Assembly (NCBI RefSeq): GCF_000003815.2
Contig: NC_049986.1
Coordinates: 14,271,933 to 14,335,932, forward strand
Source: Branchiostoma floridae
Lineage: Eukaryota > Chordata > Leptocardii > Amphioxiformes > Branchiostomatidae
Reading direction: 5' to 3'
DNA: 64,000 nucleotides
Part shown: piece by piece, positions 44,501 to 56,356 of the stretch
Layout: each line of letters opens with the position of its first letter
How positions within the stretch are numbered: position 1 is the stretch's first letter
Made by a program: the position numbers and the translations under genes
Notes under the pieces: generated by a model
Seen by the model: the letters and a program-made list of their open reading frames with translations, nothing else
Told to the model about the DNA's origin: nothing
Database searches by the model: none

Positions 44501-46195
44501 GTGGACCCTCCATAGTATTGATAGGGTACAGATGGCTGTGGAGTTTCCATTGAGAAATTATAAGCATTAGTAATGCAGGGGTTTTCATTATTAAATCTCT
44601 GTTGTGACTGTTTGTCTAATTACTAGTAGTGTGAATCTGAAAATTTTCCTGGTGGTTTTGAAAATTCATAATACAAGTATGTCTCCAAACTTGTTTCAAC
44701 AGCAATTTTAAAAACTCCTTTTTCTTCCCACCACAAAATAAAACAAGTTAATGAATTTACAGTAAATCATGTACAGATGTAATATTTCATGCAATAGACA
44801 TTGCAATGTAAGGCAGAAGTCACTTACGGACTAAACTTGATGCCGTCCAGGTAAGTTTGGATCTCTGTCTTGAGCAGTCTCAGACTCAACTTCTCCTCAG
44901 CAGTCGCTCCACTGTCATCACAGTCTTCCACCGTCGTCAGGAACTTCTCACAAAACACCTGTCAGGATTTGTGCAACAATTCAGGAAACTTCAGGAACCT
45001 GTCGCAGCCTAGGTATCATGTTCAGGAGGGTTGGGTACGGTTTTGAAAAAAAAGTCCTTCCCGCGCCTGATGGCGCATAGGGCGGCGCCCATCTCTGTTT
45101 CAGTAGCCCTTGGGCCACACAACGCAATCACTACAGCAGGGGGCTAGTCCACTGGTAGTGGTGTGTGTTCAACTTCCATACTCTTTCCCGAATGCTGAGT
45201 GCTAAGCAGAGAAAGCAGCATGTACCATTTTTAAAATCTTTGGTATGACTCTGCCGGGATCAAACTCACGACCTACCGCCCGCATGCAAGGCGAACACTC
45301 TATCCACTCGGCCATTGCACCGGTACGGTTTTGAAAACATGGAATGAAATAGCTTTCACTATGAATCAAGAAAATTAAAACAGTTTGCTTACACCTCACA
45401 GTTTCCCTGGCAAGCTATACCTTTCCTATTTACACAAAACTGCGATGCGATTCAACATTATATCCTAAGTATAAAATATATAATACTGATTTATACAGCT
45501 TCAAAATTTCCAGGATTATTTATAACATAAAACCTGAATGTTTTCTATCCTGTACTCTACAATTTTAACATCCTAGTTGAGTTGTTGGCAGCGGGACAGA
45601 ATTTTTGCTTGTCAAACGCAGACAGACTGCTGGAGAATATCAATATTTTGAGTCGCGCCATGCACACCTGATGAAACATGCCACGCCCCCTGACCCGAGT
45701 CTGACCCTATCTCAGCTCTACAAGCCTGAACCCAAGAAATCCATTTCGGAGCGGCTAAACCGTACAAGTCACCTATCGTTAACCATGTGCATGATACGAC
45801 AACATACCAACAAGTGCAACAAGTGTAATATCTAGTTGTCACCGGCCATGGATAATTTGAATGGTTCATATCTTTCTAGTCTGTGTAACGCAAACTCCGC
45901 TATCCGGAGCTTGTAGACTCCTCCCCGCGCGGCAGTATGACGGGCCTGAGAAGCGCGGTTAAATCAGGCTAATATCTTTCCAGGCGGAAGTGAAAGTTGT
46001 TGCGGCACATCAAAAACATATGGCAAGTTCTAACCGATTTACCATGCGTTTTCCGTAAGCCTGTGGTTTGTGTGAATCCAGCAGGTGGTCGTACGTGTGG
46101 CAGCCTGTGGAGGTGGCGAACTCCGGGCTCTCCCGCAGTCTCCACTGCCAGAACTCCTCACACAGTTCCGCGATACGGTTCCCTGCAGACGCCAT
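38583..46195 (-). CDS. DUF885 family protein (putative zinc metallohydrolase), complete
   Basis: 578 residues on 17 exons: 46195-46043, 44958-44828, 44535-44406, 44021-43953, 43603-43497, 43160-43076, 42692-42525, 42191-42105, 41836-41742, 41305-41189, 40956-40896, 40789-40679, 40381-40317, 40014-39943, 39471-39369, 39093-39027, 38698-38583. Every junction keeps frame. It begins MASAGNRIAELCEEFWQWRL, with no signal peptide, so probably cytosolic. The family mark HEGEPGHHLQ (H-E-x-x-x-x-H type) is followed 40 residues later by MEGWGLYCEYLG, whose Glu is a likely third metal ligand. GSRPGIFYVN, EVNRYITWPGQ and KFDVREFH are further DUF885 landmarks. To my knowledge Pfam groups DUF885 near gluzincin-type peptidases; substrate unknown. 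The family is widespread in bacteria and patchy in animals. Intron richness shows it is a settled nuclear gene, not bacterial contamination. Confidence 0.93.
39583..39757. mobile_element. Probable MITE in DUF885 intron
   Basis: Ends CATTTCAAAACCGGGGCCCG and GGGCCCCAGTTTGGAAAT are inverted with few mismatches, each carrying a GGGCCC core. About 175 bp. No clear target duplication. Confidence 0.5.
40317..40789 (-). CDS. DUF885 gene exons 12-13: EGWGLYCE segment
   Basis: Exons 40789-40679 and 40381-40317. LPSFRRFFEDRRYYEAPG, then MEGWGLYCEYLGKEMGLY across the junction. EGW-LY-E is the family's second catalytic block. Confidence 0.92.
40896..40956 (-). CDS. DUF885 gene exon 11: HEGEPGHH motif
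   Basis: It encodes KYEMMTLALHEGEPGHHLQ between a ctgtag acceptor and a gtgggt donor. The two conserved His-containing clusters (HE and HH) are the presumed metal-binding centre and both are intact. Confidence 0.93.
45050..45321 (-). mobile_element. tRNA-derived SINE with 16-bp target-site duplication
   Basis: In DUF885 intron 1, minus orientation. The head is GGTGCAATGGCCGAGTGGAT (A box TGGCCGAGTGG), then a B box in GGTCGTGAGTTTGATCCC. The element is flanked by a perfect 16-bp direct repeat GGTACGGTTTTGAAAA (45034-45049 and 45322-45337), which proves retrotransposition by target-primed insertion. The body contains GATGGGCGCCGCCC-like sequence. Confidence 0.9.
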
Positions 46196-47089
46196 GTTTG
46201 TCCCGCCGGCTGGATTGTGGGAAGCCTGTCCCGGTGGCGGGAAATTCAAGTTCGCAACATAACTTATATTTTACAAATTCAAATAAACTCATTCGGGAAT
46301 AATGATAAAGGTTTAGGTAGCTTCCGAGTGTATGCGATGCAATGTTACTTGATTTCTTCAACACCAAAATAGTGGAGTAGAGTAGTCGAGAAAATATGCG
46401 ATCATGCGACGTCGTTGGGTGGTGAGAACTCAATGAAAATCTGAGCGCTGTCCGAAAAGGGTCTTTTTATATGAAACTACTATGCAATACAGCAAAACGG
46501 TCTCATACTGTCAGACAGACACTTAACCCCGAACTTATGGAAACTACTGCCGTCGTAGAGGTCGTGGAACCCTGTCTGCAGTACTTCTTTATGTCGCTTG
46601 TCAGCGCTGATTAGCCTGTGTTGTTTTCTCTCCCGACCCGGAAGTACGTCATTCCGTTCCACGGTCATTTCCGGCCTGGGCAAAGAGGCGGAAATCGGCA
46701 ATCACTGGGGCTCGGGCGACGTACACACGACTTTCGGGCTTGTTTAGACAGCAATAGCTCGTTTGTGAAAACCGGCTGGGACAACTATGAGCCTATTCAT
46801 CCAGNNNNNNNNNNNNNNNNNNNNNNNNNNNNNNNNNNNNNNNNNNNNNNNNNNNNNNNNNNNNNNNNNNNNNNNNNNNNNNNNNNNNNNNNNNNNNNNN
46901 NNNNTCCCGATGCATACCGCTGGGGTTTCCCGAATTCCGTGTTGTTGTTGAAACTGATCTAGACTTCACTGTTTCTCTAAGATCGTCTAACTTACCCTGG
47001 ATTTTCCCTTTGGGGTCTCGCTTTCTTATTTTGGAAGGGTAGCAGACTGAAAGTCTCGCGTGTTTCCTTTTCTTTTCTTGTTGCGGAAG
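46196..47089. promoter_or_regulatory. Probable divergent promoter of DUF885 gene and a plus-strand gene; contains assembly gap
   Basis: CpG-rich compared with its surroundings. Several ETS-type GGAAGT cores (for example CCCGGAAGTACGTCA at 46637) with an adjoining CRE-like ACGTCA. 100 N at 46805-46904. A short open start, ATG then SLFIQ, runs into the gap at 46789; not called as an exon. Confidence 0.4.
46805..46904. other. Assembly gap (100 N)
   Basis: Exactly 100 N. A first exon of the plus-strand gene may be lost here. Confidence 0.99.
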
Positions 47090-47221
47090 TTTCTTGTGGC
47101 CAAGCTTGTGTGGGTTCCCCCGTGTTTTATGCCCAGAAAACCCCAAGGTTCTCCACAGGAAGCTCTACAGCACACGCGGCCACCCCAGGCCACCCCTCCC
47201 CATACCACCCCTCAAGCACAG
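47090..47221 (+). CDS. Candidate 5' exon (distal) of unrecognised plus-strand gene
   Basis: Pro/Ser/Thr/His-rich frame containing GSPVFYAQKTPRFSTGSS and ending HPSPYHPSST plus one base before gtagaa. The phase (1) fits the exon at 63177, giving ...SST-D-SPQG. A pyrimidine-rich tract and AG precede 47090, but the 5' limit is uncertain and the initiating Met would be upstream, perhaps in the gap. An overlapping frame starting at ATG 47130 (MPRKPQGSPQEALQ) ends in phase 0 and would not join that exon. Confidence 0.3.
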
Positions 47222-49429
47222 GTAGAAAGATCAAAGAGACACTAAGTCTACATTTCCTGATTAGCGTTGTTTGGATATTTGATTCTGATGAAAGAGTGTT
47301 TTTGTGTCCTTTCTAAATACTTTAAAATGGGAGGGGGGTTCCAAAGGGTCGTGAAACTTTAGATGCGCAACTAGAATAGCAAACGTCTTAAGAATTCCTT
47401 TAAACAATCACCTAGTAACATCAGAAAGTAGTAGTGTAGCGTAGGTGGAGTGTAAGTAGCCTTGTAACAGTGCCCTCCACTTGTAAGGGAGATGTTTACA
47501 CAGCCAAATAGTCGTGTTTGTATACAAAGAGCATGGGCGTATCCGTTAATCATGGTAAAAGACTAACGTGTTTCCAAATTACGAAGCTATTTAAAATGTC
47601 CACTCTGTATATTCTACTACTAATAACTAAAATACGAAACGGCAGTGTATTATGTTGGAAAATTGAAGATCCCCTTTCCCGGATTCAAAATAACGCAAAT
47701 ATTGTTACCACTGGAATAATTCTTTGTTGACAGAAGTTTTAAACCCCACGTACATTACCCTAAACCAACTCCTGGAAAACAGATATTCCTGCTCTCTTCC
47801 AAGAACCAGAAAGAGGAAATACTTTGAATCATCAAAACAGAAAGAGGAATATCAGGTGTCCCAAAAGTTCCCTGGCAGATGAATAAACACAATCATGTTG
47901 AAAGAATGAGGAAGTTTTGCTGAAGGTGGGATTTCTTTAGTATATACCACAAAGTCAAAACAAAAGTTCTTTAAATCTATGTTGTCGTTGTACTGTCCAA
48001 AGGGGGATTATCAACATACCCAATGTTTCTGTCATCAGCGAACCTTTTTATACCATAACACTAGTGATAGTTATAAGTTTTAACATGTAATTGGTAACTT
48101 AGAACTCCAAAGAGACCTATGGAATTTCCTAGTACAGAAAGAAGACAACATGAAGTGGTATATTGTTGTTTGAAATTGATATGATTTATTCATTAGCTTC
48201 TATTGTTTTTAGCTTCTTGGTTTTGCTGTTGATGACAGGTTCCCTGTTGTTAAACACTGTGAAAACAAACGAAGACAAGTCAATAATAAGGAAGCCATGT
48301 GTTAGGTATTGTTAAAGCTCAATACACAATAGGAACTATTGACATGATAAACATGTTGCCTCTGTAGAAGCCATGTCTGTATATATGATCATTTTCATCA
48401 CAAATCCTGTTTTATGCAGAATAATATGGATATTATGGGCGTCTTGCATGAATAATGGCATGCTTTACTTACAACACTTGTTTTGTGTCGCTGTTCTTTG
48501 CAAATTTTATGATCTGATAATCTAATAACTTATAAGCCAACAAATTCCTCTCTCTTCTTTTTTCGACAGGCTGTGTCAGTTAATTTTACTTGATACATGA
48601 CTTTGACAGCATCACATATCTTTAAACAATGTACCATTACTAGTATTGGTCAAGGACTACAAGTTGCTCTTCGTAAAACACTTGAGAAACATAACTCCTA
48701 ATTTCAACTTTACTAACAAGGTTTGTACAGCCTTGGGTAATGAATGATTCAGAACACAGTCTGCACAGCGTCAGGGATAGCAACACTGATAACTGATGAT
48801 TCATTTGGGCTTGACCTCTTTCTGACACTGGCAAAGGAAAGATGCCAGCCACAGCCAAAACAGAAGATTGTCAGATAATATCATGGGATTAGTAATCAAG
48901 GCACAAAGGAAGTTTTTCACAAGAGACGCATAGAGTATCTGCTATACACGAAAAAATATTGTCACACAGTAAATTACAGCTGCCTTGGTTGTACGGCTGC
49001 TATGTGATAATCATACCAATTTCCAAGCAACACACGTACCAAATATATGACCATGTTTTAAAATGCTTTCACATTATATTGCTACATTCAAAGAGCACTT
49101 CAAGGTAGTAACCACAACCAGTAAAATATTAGAACATGTCATGATAGGTTTTCAATGAGAGAGAAACATTTGCATTTAAGGAATGCAGGAAAATGTGGTT
49201 CCCTCAAATCTTTCGTATCCCAGAAATCCAGATGTGCCTCCCAGCTGTTGAAACACTCCATCCACCCACTGATCCATTCTTTATAATTATGTCTTTTCCA
49301 AGGTGGGAATCCACGTGTGAAAGCCATCATTATGTTGTCAGCTTGTAGAAAGTCTTTGTCACAAAGCGTGTTGCCTTTATCACATTTGAGAGGTGGTTGT
49401 GTTTTTACACAGCTGTGAAGGAACAAAGG

Positions 49430-49550
49430 TAGCCTGGATACCAGACCCCAGCCAGATCTCAAAAATATCTATCGTGATATCAATCAATCATGATAGAAAT
49501 ATCGTGATAGATATTTTTGAGATCGGGCTGGGGTCTGTATATCCAGGCTA
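49430..49550. mobile_element. Foldback MITE with 9-bp target duplication
   Basis: 121-bp near-perfect hairpin, TAGCCTGGATACCAGACC at the left and its inverse at the right, with arms of over 50 bp around a short AT-rich loop. The 9-bp direct repeat GAACAAAGG flanks it (49421-49429, 49551-49559). A 9-bp duplication and long inverted ends suggest a Mutator-like origin. Confidence 0.88.
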
Positions 49551-52500
49551 GAACAAAGGATGCAGGTAAACAGGCATCTGGGGTTGCCTTGCTCAGCAGA
49601 CTGAAACAATATGGCAATGTTACTTGTAGGTGACCAAGCATATATAGTAGTCAAACTGCTTCACCCCTCCCCCTTTGGTAAAGAGAGAGAGAGAGATGTA
49701 GAGTAGAGGGCTTGAAATTTTCCCCTCTTGACACTTCGTGTAAATAAAACAATTTATCATCCTAGTGACAATCCTGTTCTAATTGCAAGCAAATAAATTC
49801 TTCGGTTTGATCTGACCGGACCTCATGACCAGAAATAGAGACCAGCCTTCTGCCTGTGCGAAAAACAAACTTGCCTTTGTCTTTGATCTTTGACAGATAA
49901 GATAAAGAAGGTTCTTCAGCCATACTGCAATGGTTTTTAGTGATAGCATGTAGTCATGTGTTCCTGAGCCTAAGGTATGATGATATGTGTATGTACAGAT
50001 GTTGTCTACTCAGGGTTTAATGTCTGTGACAGCCACTGGCTGAAGGCCAGGCCAAATGCCACAATCACAGAGCAAACAGGACCTGGACATGTGTGACATT
50101 CCTCGACGTGGTACTAACCAATAAACATCATGTCGTCAGGACGGGTCGGTGTGCGTTCGTTTTCGTATCAGAGGCGTTTAGCACGAGGTGACAAGGCCGA
50201 GGCAAGTGGTGGTGCTTGGCACAGACTGAGAGGTCAACTGTCAAAATGTCTGTCATTGTAAACATTTCAAGGGAAGGTTGAAATTGAATCCTTGTGAAAA
50301 TACCCCCTGTGTCACCTCCTAGGATCTAAATAGGATATGAACACAACAGTTGTCATTTCTGTCAAAGAATTTGCTTTGATATTCTCATGTATCTCATGTA
50401 AAAGGAAGGAAGGACAAGCACTACGTAGTGGTTCAGGGACTTCCTGAGATTCTAGTCAGCCATCTTTGATATGCCTCAAATAAGCCTGTCTAAATCAAGA
50501 AGCCTATCATTTTAGTCACATTAATTACTCGGTATGATTCCAGCAGATTTTGTTACTAAGACCAGGATATTGCAAGCGGATGCCTCCAAACTGTATACAG
50601 TATCAAGGTATTCGGAGGGGAAATTTGCGACCCAGATAATGCAGTTGACCCCCAACCTGTGTCTGAGATGTGTTTTCCACATGGACCATCTACATGAACT
50701 GCCACTGTTGCAGAAAACAAGTGGTGATTTGTGGCGCCTATTAGGAACTCACAAAGCTTGGTACCTGCCGGAAAAAATGTTCTATTTCTTGTGTAGCAGA
50801 ACTGGTTGAATCTATCAAGGCTGCCTTTAGTCAATATTGTCTTATCACATCACAGTACAATAGCTGTTCTGGTTTGTGAATTTTTCTGTAAATCACTGCA
50901 TAAAAATGTCAGATACTGGCAGACTGTTTGTATTTGCCCATTTAAAATTTTCTTATAAACTTGTGTCTAAAATCAAAAGCTGATATATATAGGTCATTTC
51001 TGTGTTTTAACTTTTAGAATGTGACTTACGAAAGAAAACCTTAGATAATTTTATACAAATGAACATACGAAAAACCTGTTAGTGAGTCAGTATTTGGTAT
51101 TTGAAAGCAGTCTATACCAGCCTGTTGATTGATTACAGATAGCTTGTTCCTCTCAACATAAACACATAGCAAACATTCCACCCTGCAAGCCTAGCCTATA
51201 ACAGCTCTATACATTTCTACCTTACCATAATAGGTCTATTTTGGTTTGTCTTATAGGGTTGGACACCTCCATAGATGGCTAATTCCAATATGTTTTGTTG
51301 CTTATATCCTCATTTGGCAGAAAAGTTTGTTTTGCATTTTTCTAACCCAGGCTCTGTTTTTGCCATGACATTTCTGGGAAATTCCTCCTCTGTTCCTCAT
51401 TTCTTCCTGGCTGGTGTGTTGGTTTAGTTGACATTCCTTCTCCTGGTGGATTGGAGCCAGTTCCAAACATCTCCTTGTTTGAGCAGAAGAGAGTCTAGTC
51501 AGAAAAACTGGCTGGCAACTGAAACTCCCACAGACTTGTTTTTCAATTTCACTATTCCCACCTGTCACAACCACTGCATGTGTGTCATGCTCTGTGACCT
51601 GGTCCCTAATATAGCTTCTGTCTGATATTACAATTTACATAGGAAAAGTCAGGCTACTTTACGCAAATTTCTAGAGTAGAGCAGAGTAGACTAGACTGGA
51701 CTAGAATATAGTAGAGCATAGCTCATATCGACTCTAATATTAGTAATAATCACACAGTTGGATCATATATACTTGTATCTTATCACACAGTGTACACTTT
51801 TGCTCATAGCAAACAGGCTTTTAACTCTTGGCTTGCCACTACAAATTCCAGCAATTTTGTTCCGCACGATTTCGACCGGGCCTATTAAACTGAGTAGAGT
51901 ATACAAATACCTGTTCGTCTAATGAACTCTTCTGCCAGTTAGGGACTGGATGTGGGTGGAAGTTAGGGTCCAAACATTTTTCCCAGGCCGTCCGCCTAGT
52001 TCAAAAATTTTTCCCTCTATATTGATAAAAAAAATTTTCCTAGGCTCAATTTTTTTTCTATCACCCTCCCCCATTGTAAATCTATACAAACGTTAGGACG
52101 TTATAGAAAAATATTGTTCAGTCCCTTATGCATTACAAGGATTCTTCCTATTTTAGATAGTAGTCTTATCAATGTGGATGGATGTGTAAGTATCAATTGG
52201 TTCCACCAGAAGAAGTTTTGATATGGTGAGGTGCCAACTGGTATCACTGCTGCCCCTGGTAATTCCTAGTGTTGGCCTGACTCCAACTGATTTGTACTTT
52301 TGTAGCTGTGCCATTACAGTTCACACATGCCTGGAATTTTCAAGTCTAGTAGGTGAGAAAAAAAAGATTTACTTGATGCAAAAAAAGTTGATGTGAAATG
52401 TTTGACTCACATGAAGTACAACTCATGAAAAAGAACACAATAACCTGCCCAAATTAATGGAGGGTAGGGAACGGAAAAGTGGCGTAATACGGTAGGGCAT

Positions 52501-55151
52501 AGGGCTTTCAGTAAGATCCTATCCTGCTGTAGGCCCGTGGGAAACTACTGGCACTGAGGGTTATGTTACTACAATCAATATATTGCATGTACACTCAATA
52601 AACAAGGTGCTAAACACAAGTGGCATGAATTAACTATTGTTTCATATGCGTTATCAATATGTCTATGGAGCATGACAGAAAGGACAAAGTGTACAGTTTC
52701 TACTATGGGAGAATCATAACTGTATCAAGCTTGAGGCCATTTTCAGGTTCATGTAGATTGTACAGAAAGGTGATTGGGTAACCTGGTCAAGGCCTGAACT
52801 CCCTGTGTACACAATCTTAACTACCCAATGCTTGTTGAACCCTGGCCTACTGCCACATACCAGCCGTACAGGGACACATAGTTCACAGGGACACACATTT
52901 GTACATGTGCATATGCCATGACACTGAACAGCTTTCTATGGAGCTTGGTGCAAGGTGATATTAGCCAGCTATGTGTCCCCCCAGGGCCAGCTTTGTGTTT
53001 TGTCTTAGCAGCCACTCACAGACTGTCTGTCCCTACATCCTGACAGCTCTATTGTCGATTGTAGAAAGGGGTTTCTGATATGTCTTAAGAACTTAAAGAC
53101 TTAAGGCTAAAAGTATTTTTGTTCATTCTCTGTAGCAACTTAAGTACTACTCTAGCAGTTGGCAAAAAGTAAGTATAAGGGCTCAAATACATGTTACATT
53201 ATTATGTGACAACTTGAAAATGAGTAAAGTATATACAAGACATTCAGAAAAGTGAAACTTCAACAAACAGAAATTGATTTCATATTTGTTAGCGAAAAAT
53301 ATGTGAAAAGCAGTGGAGAAGATTCATTTTGTAGATAGAGATAAACAAAACAAACTGAAATCTATTGATTAAAAGATAATCCCAAATAATGCAAATGGGA
53401 TTTTTCGTGCCATGACACACCTACACCTTGCCAAGACCACACACACTCATACCTGCACCATCAGGAAACTTGAGTTTTATTATTATAGAAACTGTAGATT
53501 CCCCACAAGGTCTACTGGTGCTACATGTACATCCCTTGAGAAGACTAGGCCAACCTTCTCTGCCAAAAGTAGCATTTAAGTGATAAGCTTATCTGTGAAT
53601 CAAAATACTTCCTATGCTCTGAAATAGGAACGTTAACTGATAAGTAGAAAATGTATATTTGAAAACTTTGCTTCAAGCAAGGGGTGGGTGGCCACTGTAT
53701 GTAACTGAAATATATGATATAGGAACTTGTTTCCCAAACAAGGCCAAACATTTGTGACTTGACAGTGAGAGCATCTCTTTCAGTTTCTCTTTCAGCATTT
53801 TTACTCAGTCTTTAAGTTTGACTGGAACTAGCAGTAGCAGTGTTTTGAGCTGGCACCAAAGAGTAGATGGTTACTTGATGACCCAGATCTTCTGTAGTAA
53901 AAAGGTCTGACCTCTTTCTCTAGTAGGATCCCTACATAATCTGAAGTGACAGTTTAAACACCAGTCTCCCAGGGGGCCCATTACTTGGGGTGGCTTTCCA
54001 AACGCCATAAATATCCAGCCATAATTGTAATGATTAGGGTAAGGTGTACAGGTTAGAAGTGATCATATTCGCAATGCTGGAGGGCACAGATCATCAAACT
54101 TCCTGATACAGACCATATGGTTCAAATGCGTTCTTGAATTTTTGGAGATACAGGATCTTAAGAGTGATCAATAACATGTTTTCCCTTGTGGACAACCACA
54201 ATGAAACATTGATTTGTCTTTCTGCACATGCTGCCAAGAGGAAGTGGTTTAAAAATCATTCACAACTGCGACCACAACATCCTTTTTAATCTTTATTACA
54301 ATAACAAAACTTAAATTTCAAGACAGTACACAAGTCTAGCTTCCTGTTTGGTGACTGAGTTCTTTGTAGTTGCACAGATTTGAGACCCTATCCACCCACA
54401 TACCCTACCCACTTACAGTTACATCATACACTTCACCAGCGCACCTACATTTGTACATGTAGGGCAGAACAATACCTGTAGACCTGAACTTTGCCCTGTC
54501 TTGTGAGTGGGCAGATCTCTTACCAAGGCAACAATGCGAAAAATTACCCCTAATGTATGCTTGAATCAATAGTAGTGGAGGTGTTTTGAACTCTTGTGCG
54601 TGGTTTTCGTGTGATGTCATGCCCATGTCTAGAAGTTGTAAACTGTAGCAGCCACTAGAGACTGCCATGCTGAATGGAAAACAGTAGGCAGAAACAAGTA
54701 TAAACTATAATGTGCTCTTTGTACGTATGATATGTCAAGTTGTTGGTAGCTCGCAAAATAGATGATCTTTTTATTCGATAACTCATAATCGTGGGTATTA
54801 TATATGTACAAAATGTATATTGTGCTTTTAATTTAAGATTATTTTGACTTGTTTACAGTATTACTCTGTCTTTTGTTGAAAGACTATTTGGGAAGAGCGG
54901 AAGCAATGAATTGCCCATGATAAAGGTTGGAGTTAATATTGAAGGTGCATAAACTGAGTTTGTGAGCCAGTTGATTTTGAGTGGTGTGCAGCGTAGATGA
55001 CATAGTGACTAGTTTTCTCTATTGTGTACATGTACGTACACTTGTCATGTACATGTGTTGAAGTACAGCTGTTCCCCTAGCTGGTACATGGTACAGGTGA
55101 CCCACTGCCCACCCACAGTACATGCATGCACCTGTCACTACATGTACCATA

Positions 55152-55286
55152 CTATTCTCCAAACAGAGGTTGAGTCTCAGAGATATAGTATTGGTCAGGA
55201 TTTTTACCAGCTCGTGAGAGGAGTGAGCGGATAAAAATCCAGACTTCTACTATATCTCTGTGATTCAACCTCTGCTTTGAGAATAG
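55152..55286. mobile_element. Hairpin MITE, CTATTCTC ends
   Basis: 135-bp element. CTATTCTCCAAACAGAGGTT pairs with the right end AACCTCTGCTTTGAGAATAG. Inner blocks GAGATATAGTA / TACTATATCTC and ATTTTTA / TAAAAAT pair as well. It is flanked by TACCATA on both sides (55145-55151, 55287-55293). The end sequence CTAnTCTC and a 7-8 bp duplication resemble the 14034 family. Confidence 0.85.
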
Positions 55287-56213
55287 TACCATACCTCCAA
55301 CATGTGTATAGTCAGTCTATTCCATCTACTTCACTTTACAAAGTACATTGTGGCTTTCACAATCTACAATTCTTGCATGTAGCATGCACATAGCCTTAAG
55401 ATTAAAGACAAGTTTTAAATGAGACTGTTATATAATTGACATTAGCTACAACAGCCTTAGAAAACCAGATTTTTGTTGTTGCAAAACTTTTATGAACAAA
55501 CATAAAGTAACCATTTCACATAGCACCAATGGCATGCTTCAAGTTCCCTAAATCAATTTCACCTTTTCTCCAGACATGACAAAAATCTTTTTAATCTGTC
55601 AGTAATATCATGAGTGAACCCAAGGAGAGATGGAACATAATAGATCATCAGTATCACAATCCATCTTCCCTCTCTGTAAGATTTCCCTCAGGAGCTGGCA
55701 TAGGGAGTGCAGAAAACAAGTCAGCACAATGACAGTCCTGGATGCTTGCCAATATCATAGCAAAATCCAATCAGCGGAAAGCTGTATCTTCATTCCTGTC
55801 TTCAGTCTGATAGGAAAGCTCATTCCCCGAGGAGGGATATCTAATCATGTCAAATGGACCGTACCACTGGGAATAGGGAATAGCTGAGTGAGAGAGGTGA
55901 ATCTGAGCTAACTGTTGTCTGTAATACGCAAGGGTGGAAATTATGAAATTTGTAGATTTATGTTCCAAGAATCTGCCAACAGATGTAGTCCTAAATTGTT
56001 TGTTTGAGGATTCAAAGTTGAAGTTTATTGCATACCTCTACCTTGGTTGGGGATTTTAAAGCTTTTTGTTGAATAACACTCATTGTAAAAGAAAGAGTGA
56101 AACTTTCTGAGAAAAAAAATCATGGATACACGTATAAATGAAAAAAGAGGAGTCAGTCAATGTTTCAGCACAGGATATTGAAGAGGTAAAATCAATGAAA
56201 AAGTATCCAGAAT

Positions 56214-56356
56214 TAATCTCCAAGCAGATTCTACAATGGCATAAGATAGTACCAAACTGGCCAAGGAGTGTAGTCAGTCAAGAGGTGTCCATTTGCTCAC
56301 TCCTCTGCCAGCTTTTGATACTATCTTACGCTACCGTAGGATCTGCTTGGAGATTA
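56214..56356. mobile_element. Hairpin MITE with 9-bp target duplication
   Basis: 143-bp element with TAATCTCCAAGCAGATTCTA at the left and its near inverse at the right. Inner arms ATAAGATAGTA / TACTATCTTA pair too. The perfect 9-bp direct repeat ATCCAGAAT flanks it (56205-56213, 56357-56365). Confidence 0.9.

Noticed and set aside
46618-46962. ORF crossing the N gap
   Set aside because: The frame is open only because N bases carry no stop codons; the gap length is arbitrary.
49139-49462. Minus-strand ORF of 107 codons
   Set aside because: It overlaps the foldback MITE at its 5' end and has no family features.
50534-50834. Overlapping ORFs of about 90 codons on both strands
   Set aside because: No recognisable motif, no plausible splice sites, base composition like the surrounding intron.
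54405-54668. Minus-strand ORF of 87 codons
   Set aside because: No homology pattern and no splice context; most likely chance.
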